A DNA stretch of 64,000 nucleotides from Anaeromyces robustus (lineage: Eukaryota > Neocallimastigomycota > Neocallimastigomycetes > Neocallimastigales > Neocallimastigaceae). How positions within the stretch are numbered: position 1 is the stretch's first letter; the number at the start of each line of letters is the position of its first letter. A model generated the notes under the pieces. The model was not told the origin of the DNA and made no database searches. It was given only the letters and a program-made list of their open reading frames with translations. The stretch lies in NCBI GenBank assembly GCA_002104895.1, contig MCFG01000182.1:60001-124000 (forward strand), read 5' to 3'. Shown here piece by piece: positions 29,101 through 53,325 of this stretch. The position numbers and the translations under genes were made by a program.

Positions 29101-32100
29101 ATAAGGTGAAAGTGAAAATTCTGCTGAAACTCCCCATGATTCTAATTCATGTAATGCTTCTCTTATAGACACTTCACCATTAGCTCTATTAGATAATTCC
29201 TTTATTTTATCAATATTAATTTTCATATTTTCTCTTACATCATATAAATCATTTAGGGTTAAATCTGCTACACTTTTAATATTTTGTATATTCACTAATC
29301 TAAAGAATTCTGCCCAATGTTCTGGTAACCAATTATCCCCTCTAATAAATTTTAATGATGGAATCCAACTCTTAAGGTCATCAATTTCTTTTAAAATTTG
29401 TATTGTAATTGGATTTAATGCACCTGATTTTAAATTATTAGACCATTTACTTATCATTTCTTCAAAAAGATAAACTTTATTAGATATTCCAATCCAATCA
29501 TTCTTTAAATATTCACTAATTTCTTTTGAGAAGGATTCATAACATTCCCAATTAGCTGCTTCGATTTTTAATTCCTTTTCGAAATTTTCAATCTCATCAA
29601 AACTAAATTTTGGTACTCCAAATATATCACAATCATTATTTAATTTTATAACTGTTAATTTTAATTCTTCAAATTCTGCTTGACGATCTTTAATAAATTT
29701 AATAGCATTAATGGCTGATTCTTTATTTTCAAATGTTTCCATATTTGGTTTTAATTGAGTCCATCTATTGGAAAATTTATCAATTTCTGATTGAACACTC
29801 TTTCTTCTACCATCAATATTATCTCTTAAAATATCTACTTGCTCTTTTATCATTAATTCATGACTTTGAATAATTAATTCTAATTTATCCCATTTGACTT
29901 TCAACATAGATAAATCTATACCATTTCCAGACACGAATTTCAATAATTTATTTTTAGCTTCAACATTTTCCATTTGACTTTGAATTATTTTTTTTTCTTC
30001 CATTAATTCTTCATGGCATTTATTAGCTTCTCCAATTTCTTCATAAGTTTGAGGTCTTTTTGATAATAAATCCATACCTTTATTAACAAAATTTTCAATT
30101 TGTGTACCATGTTTTGTTACATATCTTCTTAATCCAGACAGTAATGAATCAAACATATTTTGTAATTGATTATCAATAGCTGATTTTACTCCTGATGTTA
30201 AAATTACAATATTATTAATATTTATAGTATTTTTCATTTGTTCTAATTCTTTTCCTTTATTTTTAATCATCTTAAAATTATTTTCATAATCTTTTACTGT
30301 TTCAAGATTATTATCAATAATTTCATCAATATCTACATTTTGTATAAAAACCCAATCTTTAAAAATATCTTGAGCTTTTAATAATTTTTGAAAAATTATT
30401 TCTGCCCTTTGATAAATAGTATTTAAACTATTTTTATTATTATAAAGTATGTTATTAAAAAGATTATTATTATCACTAAATCCTTTAAATGAAATGGGAA
30501 TGTTAACAAATTTTTTGATTTCACGATAGTATTTTGTTCTTATTTCTTCATAGGATGGTTTAAATTGAATTTTTGATTGTTTATAAATCATTTCAACATT
30601 TATTTCTGGGATATTATCATGAAAACTTTCTAATCCCATTCTATAATGATGTTCTAATACTTTATATAATTGGTAATCTAAATGAGTTTTCCAAGTTGAT
30701 GTATTTGCTGGTGATATATTATAGTGATTTTCAACATTGATAATTTGTGAACGAATATTTTGAATAATATCTTTCCATTTCGCTTTATTTTTTACTAAAC
30801 TTATATTCATTAATTCTGTAATTTCATCAATAATATTTTGATGGATTTTTCTAAATCTTCTATTATTAGCAGTTAATTTTTCTGTACATCTTTGTAACCT
30901 ATTAATATATTGATCTAAATCACTTGGATTTGCCCAAGTAATTTTATTATTTGCTTGATGACTATTAGAATTTTTACTTTGATTATTTGGATTTTTAATA
31001 ATATTTTCAAATTCTATAGCTTGTTCTAAAAGCATTGGCTGTTGGAATCTTAACATTTGTTGATCAATAGTATTATAAAATTGAGCAACTTGTTGAAGAA
31101 TAACACCATATCTATAATATTGACTAGCTTGTTCAGCTAATTTTTGAATTTTTAATGATACAGGAAAACCCATTGATGTTAATTGACGTACTTCTCTTAA
31201 AAGTGAAACCAGATGATCACTATAATTAACTTTTAAACGTCCATCTGAATAATCAATTTCCATTAATTTTCCTGATTTTTTTAACATTATTTCTGAATCA
31301 GGATCATTCATCATAAATTCCATTTCTTTACTCCACTCTTCAAAATAATTATTAGCATATCTTTTAATTTCTTCCAATAAAATGTGAGATTCTTCAATAT
31401 ATACTTTTGAATTTGATAAATTATTTAAAGTTTTCTTAACAAATTTTTCATTATCTTCCAACTGTCAATAGTATTTTATATAAAATAATTATTTTGAAAT
31501 TTAAGATAAATATATATAAAAAATAATACATATACATATTCAATATAAAAAAATTTTTTATACCTTTTTTGATATTTGTTTAGCCCAAATAATATTTTCT
31601 ATTTCGTTTGACATATTATTTTTAGATTCTTCATTATTCTTATATTTAAAAAAAATTGAAAATTAAAAAAAAATCTTTTAATATCATTATATAATAATAA
31701 TAATATTATATAAAAATAATTCTAATTTAAAATATAAATATTACTATATCTTTTTTATTATTTTTTATTTTTATTTTTAGAGATTTCAAAACATTAATTA
31801 ATTCATTTAACAATGTTTCCCTTTCAGAATCTATTAAATCATTAAAACAAAAAAAATTATTAATATATTTTCTTTATTTTATTTTATTTTACATATATTA
31901 TATATTTATTATCAATAAAAATAAATTATAATCATACTTAAATATTTTTGCATATTTTCTCTCTGAAGTAAATCAACAAATCTTTGAAATTCTCTTATCA
32001 ATTGAGTAGGTTGTGATTGAAGCGAAACAAATTTATTTCTTAATTTTTCTGCTACATATTGTTCTACTGTAATAATTTCTTGATTATATTGTTCAAATGC

Positions 32101-34445
32101 TTTCTGTAAAATTTATAAATTTAAATAAATATTTTATTTATATATTATTGTAATTATATTAAAAAATATATGAATTACATATTAATTAAATTAAATATAT
32201 ATGTTAATATAAAAAAAACTTACATCCCAATATTGTTCATTATATTCATTACATATTGATAAATCAACTTTTTTAAACATATCTAATTTCTGTTCTATTT
32301 TTAAATTATTTTTTTCTTCTGATGATAAAAGATATAAAATTTGTTCATGAGAAGTTCTTAAATCCAATATCTAAATGATAGAAATAATAATTATTAATAA
32401 TATTTAATATTATATAAATATAAATATAATTAATAATATATTTTACAATATTTAATAGGAATTTTTATCAAAAATAATTTTTATTACCATTTTTACATGT
32501 CTTAAAAAAATATTTAATGTAGTACATTTAATACTTTTTTTTGTCCATGGATGTGGTGAATAATTTGCCCATATTTTAGTAGTTATCATATCTATATCTG
32601 ATTTCCATCTTTTACATATATTAATTGAGTATTTAAATAAATCTTTTATCTATATATATTTATAATAATTTATAATGATAATTATATTATATTTATAATG
32701 ATGATTATATTATAAAATTATTAATATATAATTATAATTGTAATTATTATTATAATATATTTTAATTATTATCATTAAATTAAAATAAAAAATATATTTT
32801 TTAAAACTTCATATATATTACTCAATTGTAATAATAATTATCTTTTAACTTAATTATATATATAATGTATTTAGATTTATATTTAAAAAAAATACCTTAA
32901 TAAAAGCTTCATTCCATGGATTATATTTTAATAATTTTATTTGCATATGACGAACAAATTCTTCTGATAGTATAATAATTAAGTTTTCCATACGTTCTTC
33001 TGAATATATTGATTTATTAGTTTCTTTCCTTTAATTAAAGATGAAAAAATATATATATTTATTATTATCATTCTATACTATTTTTCTTTTATTGGTAGAA
33101 TAACAGTAATATATTAAATTACCATAAATTATCTATTGCTTCCAAAACATCTTCTGTTATATCAAGCATTTCCATAATTGAAGATTCACTAAAAATATAA
33201 TACATTATATAATATTATATAATTTCATATAAATATTGTATAATATATAATTTTTTAAATAAAATTATAAGAGTAAATATATGAATATGATTTATATACT
33301 TTATTCGCTCAATATATCCTTTTATTTCTTTCATATATATAAAAACTTTTGATATCCATTCTTTAGAATACTTTATTTTATATATAAATATATGAAATTT
33401 TCATAAATATTATTATATAAATAAATAAATAAATAAAATAAATAAATAAATTAGCTTCTGTATTAAAATATAAAAATATTTATATTTATTTATTTATTTA
33501 TTTATTTATTACTGTTTTTCCTTCAGCTTCTTCCTCAGACCAATATAAATATTCATCATTGAATGTTATTATTAATGATATATTTTCTTTTTAAATTACA
33601 AAAATAAATTAAAAAAAAAAATAATTTAAACTAATTAGAAAATAAAAACAAATATACTACTACTACTATGTTCATATAAAAAATTTTTTTATTACCTTGG
33701 TTTTTATCTGTTGAATGTCTCAATGTTTTTGATAAACCATGATCAAGTTCAGTAAGTAATGTTTGCATTTTGGTATTTATTCCCCATTTTGAATTTCTAT
33801 TAAACACAGTATGAATAATAATAGTTTTTTTTTTTTTTTATCAATTAAATTTTTATTTTCAAATTTTTTACTTTTTTTTTTCGTTTTGTTTCTTTTAATT
33901 ATTGATAAATAAATTTAATTTATATTTTATGGTTAAATAATAATCAATATACTAACTTTAAAAGCAAAGGAGCATATACAGAATGAATATTATGGTATAA
34001 TGAATCAACAGGACTTTGATTATTAAACAATGTCATTTGTATAGTTTCACTAATATTTTCTGCCGTTACAGAACCTTTTTTCAATTTTGATAAACCTACT
34101 ACTTTTCCATAATTTATACAATCTTCAATTTGGGGTGAAACCGTGATTTTTTTTTGCTATTATATTATTATATATTATTTTTATTTAAATATAAATTATA
34201 AATATATATATTAAATTCCTTTAAAGTAATAATATAATTTTTATATATTTATATATCATGATAATATATTTTTTTAATACTTTTGGATTTAAAGCAATAA
34301 AAAGTTGTTCTTCACTTTCATTTAATCCATCTTCAAAATAATTATTTAGTGGCTCTGATGAATTAAGTTCTTTAATAGTAAAATTTTCAGGTATATTCAA
34401 GTATGAAGATATAACCTTGGAGAAATATTCATTTCTTTTCTCCAT
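18125..34445 (-). CDS. DYNC2H1: Cytoplasmic dynein-2 heavy chain (IFT dynein)
   Basis: I trace 26 exons from the ATG at 34445 to TAA at 18125, totalling 4284 aa (animal DYNC2H1 is about 4300). Exons, 5' to 3': 34445-34281, 34156-33957, 33796-33696, 33586-33513, 33370-33300, 33188-33123, 33028-32896, 32649-32488, 32370-32224, 32103-31938, 31830-31745, 31638-31564, 31461-22135, 22023-21905, 21766-21708, 21521-21331, 21153-20907, 20730-20525, 20430-20292, 20115-20062, 19914-19760, 19648-19565, 19434-19357, 19212-19070, 18929-18736, 18537-18125. It is the retrograde intraflagellar-transport motor. AAA1 has GPAGTGKTES (near residue 1680) and FGRQVLVFNCDEG; AAA2 has GPSGSGKTT (near 1970); AAA3 is GPEGAGKQM (near 2280); AAA4 (near 2630) lacks a proper P-loop, as in dynein-2. 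The stalk carries EIRSLRAPPPVIRDVLEGV, and PWQKVLIIQTLRPDRI marks AAA5-6. KCGAWGCFDEFNRL and the AAA3 region match dynein-2 rather than axonemal dyneins. The C-terminal domain ends at a typical dynein tail. Confidence 0.95.
20121..20193 (-). repeat. (ATT)n microsatellite in a dynein intron
   Basis: About 24 ATT units within the intron between the exons at 20292-20430 and 20062-20115. It does not enter the coding sequence. Confidence 0.8.
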
Positions 34446-35121
34446 GATAGAATATTATTATATGTAATAATTTTGATGCATATATAAATTTATAAAAAAA
34501 GGTATAATTATTTATTTTTTTTCTATTATATTAATTTATAAAAAAAAAAAGATAATTTTTAATAATATTTATGTAATTATTTTTATATAAATATTTTACT
34601 GCTGTTGTTAAGTATATTTTTTATTAAATCTATCATATTAATTATTAATTATTAATTAAGTACAAAAAAAATTTTTAAATAATTTTTTTTAAAAAAGAAT
34701 TTTATTTAATAATATTATTGATTTAATTTTTTTGAATTTTTAATTAAAATTCAATTTACTGTTGTTTTTCTTATTTTTTAAATTTTTTATTCAAAATTTA
34801 ATTAAAAAAAAAAAAAAAAATACATATAACACTTAATATAAATTAACAATCAATAAAAACTAATATTTATTTGAAAAATTCTTTTTATTTTTTATTTAAA
34901 TATTTATTTATTTCTTATTTATTAATTCATTTATATACTTATTTAATAATTTATTTATTTATTTATTTATTTTTATTTTATTTAACAATTTATTTAATAT
35001 ATTATTACTTAAATTTATATAAAATTATATTAATAATATTTTTAAATAATTATAACGATTTTAATAATTATTATGAAAAAATGGTATAGTTATATATATT
35101 AATGTGTTAATACGGGTATAA
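34446..35121. other. Spacer between acetyltransferase and dynein-2 genes
   Basis: About 680 bp of A/T sequence between two genes in the same (minus) orientation. It should contain the acetyltransferase 3' UTR and the dynein-2 promoter. The plus-strand frame 34871-35089 is Leu/Ile/Tyr repeat translation and is not credible. Confidence 0.5.
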
Positions 35122-36458
35122 TTAAAAAGCGAAGGTTTCAAAAATCATAAAATTGTTATATTGAGGAATATCTTAAAAAATTATAAAATTATTTAAAATA
35201 ATATATTTAGAAAGAATATTTAATAGAAGTTAGTTATAAATTTAATAATAAAAAAATTATTACAAAATTATGATTATTATTTACCTTTAGTAAAATGATA
35301 ATAATTTTCTAAATTATGTTTATATAATAAAAAAAGTTTTTTGTTAATGTTAATTGAAATATTCATAGTAATAAAAAAAAATAAGAGTTTTATATTAATT
35401 AATTAATTAATTCAATATATACTTAAAAAGCTTGTCAATCGATTAGACGGTCTATCATATGCTATATTATTAGCAATAACATTTTCTTTCTATTTAAGAT
35501 ATATAAATAAAAATTAATATTATGAATATTAAATAAAGCATAATAAAAATATATTTATATATTATTTAATGTATATTAATTAATATTATTAATACCTTTA
35601 GCATAAACTCAAATAAAAAATGGCCAATACCTATAAATTTAAGATTTATCATTTATAAATATGTTATAATTATTAAGGTATATGTTTAAATATATATATT
35701 CAAATATTTTTTACTACAATTATTCAAAATAAAAAAAAAAGTTCATTTATAAATACCTTTTCTTTGATATTTTGTTGTAATTAAAAAGTCTAAAACTGAT
35801 AATGGAATCAATTCATGACATGTACTATTTTTATCCTAAATCATTTTTTAAAATAAAAGATTTAAATATATATATATATAACAAAAAATAAATTCAAATT
35901 ATATATATTATATATTTACTAACATATAAATATAATTTTTTTCTTCCAATTTTTATATATCCAATTATTATATCGTTCCTTCCACAAATAAAATATAAAA
36001 TTTGGTCAGGATGATTTTCAATGATATCCAGTGTTGTAATTGGATAATTTAAATTTTGCCATTTAGCACTTTCTTTTCCTAATTCTTTTATTTGTACTTC
36101 TAATTCCTTATATCTAAATAATTAATACATATATGTAATTAAAATTATATAAAATAAAAAGTATTTAATATTTAATAAATTTTTCAATTTTAATTTGTGT
36201 TTTATTTATTGCTATTTTTTTTTAATTTCATGAAAAAAAATCTAAAATTAATTGTTTTTATACTTTTTATTATTATTTCTTTTCAACAGTTTAATATCCT
36301 GAAACGTCAAGCTATAAATTTTTAGTTCATTAAAATTAATTTCAAAATCTACATTTATATATTTATAATATATAATTTAATTAATTTTTATTATATTTAT
36401 ATAAAACCATAAATAAATAAATAAATAAAAGAACGTGTTTAATACCTTGTGTTATCAT
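35122..36458 (-). CDS. ATAT1: Alpha-tubulin N-acetyltransferase
   Basis: Eight short exons too small to show as open frames: 36458-36446, 36348-36264, 36113-35924, 35835-35757, 35630-35596, 35489-35423, 35308-35285, 35171-35122; 180 aa, essentially just the catalytic domain. Phases join without a break. It matches the MEC-17/ATAT1 family throughout: IKELGKESAKWQNLNYPIT, IIIGYIKIGRKKLY, PLSVLDFLIT, the acetyl-CoA loop QRKGIG (residues 120-125), AYDRPSNRL and PQYNNFMIFETF at the C-terminus. The enzyme acetylates Lys40 of alpha-tubulin inside microtubules, mostly in cilia and flagella. The catalytic Asp of the IDRPS motif is present (Asp146). The position of the catalytic Cys of animal enzymes (PLCILDF) is Ser109 here. 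It lacks the long disordered tail of vertebrate enzymes. It lies tandem to dynein-2 and divergent from the carboxypeptidase. Confidence 0.9.
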
Positions 36459-37889
36459 GATAAATATTAACTAAAGTTGAATGATTCTATTTTAATAAAT
36501 ATTAAATAAATTTTGAAAAAATGAAATTTATTTCATTTTCTTAATGTTTCAAATAAAATATGTATTTTAAAAATTTTTATGGAATAATTTTTTATTTTTT
36601 TAAATTTTAATAAACATAAAAATGTTTTTTTTTTTTTTATCTTTTTTCTTTTTTTTTTTTTTTTATATTAGTAATTATTATTATTATTTTAATATATAAC
36701 ATTATGCAAATATACTATATTAATATATTAATTTAATAAATATTTAATATAAAATAATATTATTTATTAAATTTTTGTAAACTTTAATCGCATATCATTG
36801 TTGTTATGTAATAATATGCAATGATAACTTTTTAAAAATAATAATTATTATTTTTAAAAATGAATATATTTATAAATACATATAAATATTAATAAAACAA
36901 TTGTTATATTGATTTTATACTTTATTATTAGAATCTTATTTTTATTTTATATTTTATTAATTATTATTCAAAATGAAATATTAAAATATTAAAATAATTT
37001 GACCTTTATATTATTTCTTCATAATTATTATGAAATTGATTATTTACAACATTAAATCAAATAACTAATATATATATATATATTAGTTATTTATTTTTTA
37101 CTGTTTTAATAATTCAATCAGATATTCTTATTGAATTATTAGATGTTGTTGCTTGTTATATTGAAATTTCATTTTTGATATTATTATTATTTTTATTAGT
37201 TATTTATTATTATTATTATTATTCATTATTATTATTATTATTTATTATTATTTATGATTACTATTATTTATTATTATTATTATTATATATTATTATTATA
37301 TATGATTATTATTGATACTATTTCATTTAATAAAAGGTTAGAATATTCTATCAATTTTAACTTCGCCATTAACTCCATTGGAATTTTTAAATTGATTATT
37401 TTTTGATTATTTTTACTTATAATATAAAATTATTTTTTGTTAAATTTATAGTCATATCATTATATTACTGTTATAATAAATCTAATAATTCATTATAAAT
37501 CAAATAGGCTTTTATAGTCATTTATATATTATATAAAATATATAATAATTTTTTTTTAATTTTTTTAAAAATAATAAAAACTTTAACTTTTAATATTTTT
37601 ATCATTTACAGTAGGAAATAAATATTTCATATTATAACAAAATATATATATTAAAATTTTAAAACTATAATTTATAATATTCTTTCTTTTATGTTTAATT
37701 ATATCAACAAATGAAATAAATCATAAAAAACAAATGAAATAAACCATATATGCGTCAAATACATCTAATAAATTAATTAATTAATAATCAAAATAACAAA
37801 AATAATAAAAATAATAATATCAATTGTAACAACAAGCCATTATAATAATTATTATTTATAAAAAACATTTTATGGAATATATTTAAAAA
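36459..37889. promoter_or_regulatory. Divergent intergenic region of two tubulin-modifying genes
   Basis: This 1.4-kb region separates the start codons of the acetyltransferase (minus) and the carboxypeptidase (plus), so it must hold both promoters. It contains ATT-rich repeats (37195-37310) and no supported gene. No shared motif could be identified by eye. A bidirectional promoter is inferred from layout only. Confidence 0.4.
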
Positions 37890-48988
<11,099 letters not shown>

Positions 48989-49641
48989 GTTTTTTATAAA
49001 TATTAATTAACTAAGAAGTATAATAATAATAAAAAAAAAAAAAAAAAAAACAAAACAACAAAAAAATCAAAAAAACAAAAAGAAACAATTTTTTATTATA
49101 AATATTAATTTAATATAAATTAAAATATATTAGTTATAAACTTTAAAAACATTTCAATAAAACTCATACATTTTTATACACTTTAAAGAAAATAAAATAG
49201 AATTTGCAAAAAATTTAATATTTTTTAATTGATTATTATTTTTTATTTTTACTTTTAATTTTTAAATGCAATCTATGGTTTTTTTTATAATTATGGATAT
49301 ATATTATATACTATAATATGTTTGGTTTTATCTTAATTTACATAATTTTTTTTTTCCTTTAATAATCTAAAAAAAAAAAATTGTTTTTTTTTTAATTTTA
49401 ATTTTTGGGGAGTTTGTATAGCTTTGATATTTATTTTAAAAAATAAATAAGAAAGTTTATTCTTTCATTAAATAATATAATTTATTCATTATTTTGAATT
49501 AAATATATTGGAGCAAAAGCTATTTGATTGTGGGTTTTAATTGTGGGTTTTTTTTTGTGTAATATTTATATTTAAACTCATTTACTTAAAACTCATTTTA
49601 GTTTTCGGCTTCAATACCATTTAGTATTTCTTTTATATCAT
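48989..49641. other. Convergent 3' intergenic region
   Basis: This lies between the carboxypeptidase stop and the stop of the first aminotransferase (minus). It contains A-rich and T-rich runs and a duplicated GTGGGTTTT segment near 49525-49555, plus one copy of the 25-bp duplication described separately. No gene is seen. Confidence 0.5.
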
Positions 49642-49665
49642 TTAGTTTTCGGCTTCAATACCATT
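49597..49665 (-). repeat. 25-bp direct duplication of the aminotransferase 3' coding end
   Basis: The 25 bp at 49641-49665, which encode the last residues and stop of the first aminotransferase, are repeated exactly at 49597-49621, 44 bp further into the 3' flank. The extra copy lies after the stop codon and does not alter the protein. It looks like a small tandem duplication that may have shortened or restored the C-terminus. Confidence 0.8.
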
Positions 49666-51001
49666 AGCTGGCCACATCCATTGGAATGGATCTTCTCTTT
49701 CACCATTTTGGATGTCAACTAAAGTGTGATATAATTCAGAAAGACCAGCACCAACAGTCTTACCATCACCAATAACGTGCTTGTTAACAACAATAGAACC
49801 ATCATCCTTAACAATTTCGTGGTCAATTTCACCAACTGGAGTAATAACAACAGCGGTACCACAAGCAGCAATTTCATCGAATTTACCTTCTTCGACTTCG
49901 GAGAAAGCAATTCTTCTTCTTTCAACTTCCCAACCTAAGATATCCTTAGCTACCTTTTCTAAACTCATATTAGTAACAGAGTTAAGAATAGAGTGAGACT
50001 TTGGAGTAACGTAGTGACGCTTACCATTAGAATCAGCTGGAGTAAGAGCGAAGAAGTTGGAAGTAGCGAATTCTTCAATGTAAGTTCTAGTAGCAGAATC
50101 AAGGAAAAGAAGAACTGGGTATTCACGCTTCTTAGCAAGGTAAGAGGATCTGACAGTAGCAACATAGTTACCACCAATCTTAATATGACCAGTACCGAAT
50201 GGAGCAGCTCTGTCAGTGTTAGCCATAATTAAAGATTTGACTGGGTTAGACATACCACCCTTGTAATAGTCACTGACTGGAACAACGAAGATAACGAAGG
50301 CGTATTCTTCAGAAGAAGAAAGACCGACCTTAGCTTCAGTACCGAAAATAACTGGTCTAATATATAAAGAAGCGCCAGAACCGTATGGTGGAACGTATTC
50401 AATGTTAGCAGCAATAACACGCTTAACACCATCTAAGAACATTTCAACAGTTGGTGGAGCCATCATAGTGTATTCACAAGTAGTGATAATACGTTCAGCA
50501 TTAGCTTGTGGTCTGAAAACTCTAATCTTACCATCCTTCATTCTGAATGCCTTTAAACCTTCAAAACCGGTTTGACCGTAGTGAAGAGCAGTAGCTATTT
50601 TATTAATAATAATTAAAATACACCAAGTTAGTTTTATTAATAATACATTCATAACATTATTTCTGAAAAAATTAAAATATTAATATTTACCAGCAATGTG
50701 CATTTGAAGGTATGGTTCGTTAACGAGTTCTCCGTTATCCCATTTACCATCCTTGAATCTGAAAATAATATGACTGTTTGTTTGACGGTATCTGAAACCT
50801 AATTCACCCCAGTTGAAATTTGGACTACTTACGTCTATTTATTTATTTATTTATTCATTAATTTTTATTATTTATTTTTTTATTTATTTATATATAATTA
50901 TATATATATAGATTAATAACATATTTTCTTTATATATTATTATATTTATAAATCTTTATAATATATTTTTCTAAATTAATAAATACTCTACCTAACTTCA
51001 T
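49642..51001 (-). CDS. Branched-chain amino acid aminotransferase, copy 1
   Basis: Three exons: 51001-50992 (only 10 nt, MKL plus one base), 50834-50691 and 50594-49642; 368 aa. It is a class IV PLP-dependent transaminase interconverting Leu/Ile/Val and their 2-oxo acids. Landmarks are WGELGFRYRQT and IFRFKDGKW at the N-terminus, ALHYGQTGFEGLKAF, PPYGSGASLYIRP, the PLP-lysine motif GHIKIGGNY, EEFATSNFF, CGTAVVITPV and the ending DPFQWMWP. No targeting peptide is visible, so it is probably cytosolic. The overall pattern is closer to IlvE-type enzymes I recall from Bacteroidetes than to animal or yeast BCATs, so bacterial origin is plausible but unproven. Codons are strongly GC-ended (AAC, GGT, GCC, AAG), suggesting high expression, in contrast to the paralogue at 55883. 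Intron positions are the same in both copies. Confidence 0.92.
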
Positions 51002-51584
51002 CTTGATTTATGTTTTTGTTTTTCTATTTATTTAAAATATTAAATATTAAAAAAAAAAAATGCAATAATATTAATACAACAAATTCAAGAAACGTTATAA
51101 AAAATATATTTTATACTAAAATATTATAATATTTATAACTTTTTTTTATCAAACATATATTTTTATTTTTTTATCGTATGTAAATATTATATTTATATAT
51201 ATATAAACATTTTTTTTATTTTTATTATATTTATAAATAAATGATATTAAGATTATTGTTTATATAAATATACTTCTATTTTCTTATATATTTATCAATT
51301 ATATATTTAAATATCTTCCTACTAAATTATTATGTTTATTTTATTCCTTTTTTAAAGTTATTTATTTTAAATAAATAATAAAAAAAACACATTAATATCC
51401 TACCTTTAAAATTATTTAAAAAGAAATAAAATGAGTTTTTAAATATAAAAATTGTTGAGTTAAAAAAAAAAAAGAAAAAGTTTTATAAAAAAGAATTTTT
51501 TTTATATTTATACTTTTTTATACAATCTATTAATTAATACAATTTTTCTATTATTACTATAATTTTCAATTTCTTCAATGATAT

Positions 51585-51585
<1 letters not shown>

Positions 51586-51628
<43 letters not shown>

Positions 51629-51649
51629 ATGCATCAATAAATGAATCAA

Positions 51650-51708
<59 letters not shown>

Positions 51709-51713
51709 ATAGA

Positions 51714-51744
<31 letters not shown>

Positions 51745-51747
51745 ATA
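51586..51747. repeat. (AAAT)n microsatellite
   Basis: About 160 bp of AAAT tetranucleotides with a short interruption (GCATCAATAAATGAATC) near 51630-51647 and a single G substitution near 51712. Confidence 0.85.
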
Positions 51748-52990
51748 GTTATAAAATTTTATTATATTTTACAATTTAATTATTATTTAATTTAATAATA
51801 TTAATAATAAATATTATCATATTCATAATCGTAAATACAATAATAATTAATTATAATACAATAATAATTAATAATAATACAATAATAAATAAATAATAAT
51901 AACAAAATATTATAGGATATTAATTATGTTCTATCTTTTTTCAAAAAAAAAGAGATAACCAAGAGATGCGCTTATTTTATTTAATTTTGAATAATAATTT
52001 TATTAATATATTATTCTTTATGATTTAATATAAATTAATATAAATATATATATTAAAACAATATATTATAATATATTGTATACATATATTACATTATTAT
52101 TTACAATATAATAAGATCTTTATACAATCCATATCCATATATAAATCATTAATCAATAAATTTATATTAGATATTATGTGAAACTAATTCTATAATATAT
52201 TAATCAATAATCTTAATATAAATATTAAATTATATCAATATTAAAATTATAATGTAATATATATGTATAATATATTTATATATAATTTATGATTTAATTA
52301 TATTATTATTAATAAAAAAATCATTTTGAAAGTGATGTTAAAAAAAAAAAACACAAAAAATTAAATTAATAAAAAATTTATAAAAGTCATAACAAAATTA
52401 TTAAAAGAAACGAAGAAAGATATATAAATATTAATATTATAAAACAAAGACGTATTCTTTTATGATTAGAAAGAGTCAGTGAAATCTAAACAAAAAAAGC
52501 TAATATATATATATTTTAACTAATATTTGTAAAATTTATATTACTAAATAATATTTTTTATTATTTCATAAAAATTTATCCATTTATTTATTATTTATTT
52601 TAGTATTTTAAATATTATTTTTTCTTCATTATTATATAAATAATAATATTTTTATTCTACATATATTATATTAAAATATATATACTATATACTTAATCAT
52701 TTATTATTAGTTGTTTTTTTTTTTTTTTTTTTTAAAAAAAACTATATCTGTTAATATATATAATTTAAAGCAATTATACTTTATTATTTTAATAGCTATA
52801 ATATTCCAATAAAAAGAAATAAAAATATAATAATATATATCTTAAAAGAACACTTTATTTGAACGTAAATGATAATACATAAAATTTTTCAAAAATAAAT
52901 TAATTTTGTGGTGCTATCAGCCACATAAATTATAAGTAAAAAACTGGCTAAGCTAAAATAATAAAAATTTATAATTCATTAAAGAAATAT

Positions 52991-53027
<37 letters not shown>

Positions 53028-53286
53028 TCATATCATTAAGAGTGCTATTAAAGATATTTACATTACAATTACATTAATGTTAATATTACATTTACAAAAA
53101 TATTTTATTTTTTTTTATTTAATTTTTATTATAAATTTATATTTCATTTTGTAGTAAATTTATTTGCAATAACAGTATTAAATTATTAAATACAACAGTA
53201 TGGAATTGTTGATAAAGTTTTTAAAATTAAGTGATTGTTTTTAATAAAATTATAGTTAAAAAAATTATAATTAAATGAATAAATAA

Positions 53287-53325
<39 letters not shown>

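Noticed and set aside
22024-31461. Dynein as a stand-alone 3145-codon gene starting MEDNEK
   Set aside because: The start is a TTG just inside a splice acceptor, and the end reads into an intron. Conserved N- and C-terminal dynein exons lie on both sides and join in phase.
49719-50432. Several short frames on both strands within aminotransferase copy 1
   Set aside because: They overlap the well-supported aminotransferase exon and arise from its higher GC, which lowers stop frequency.
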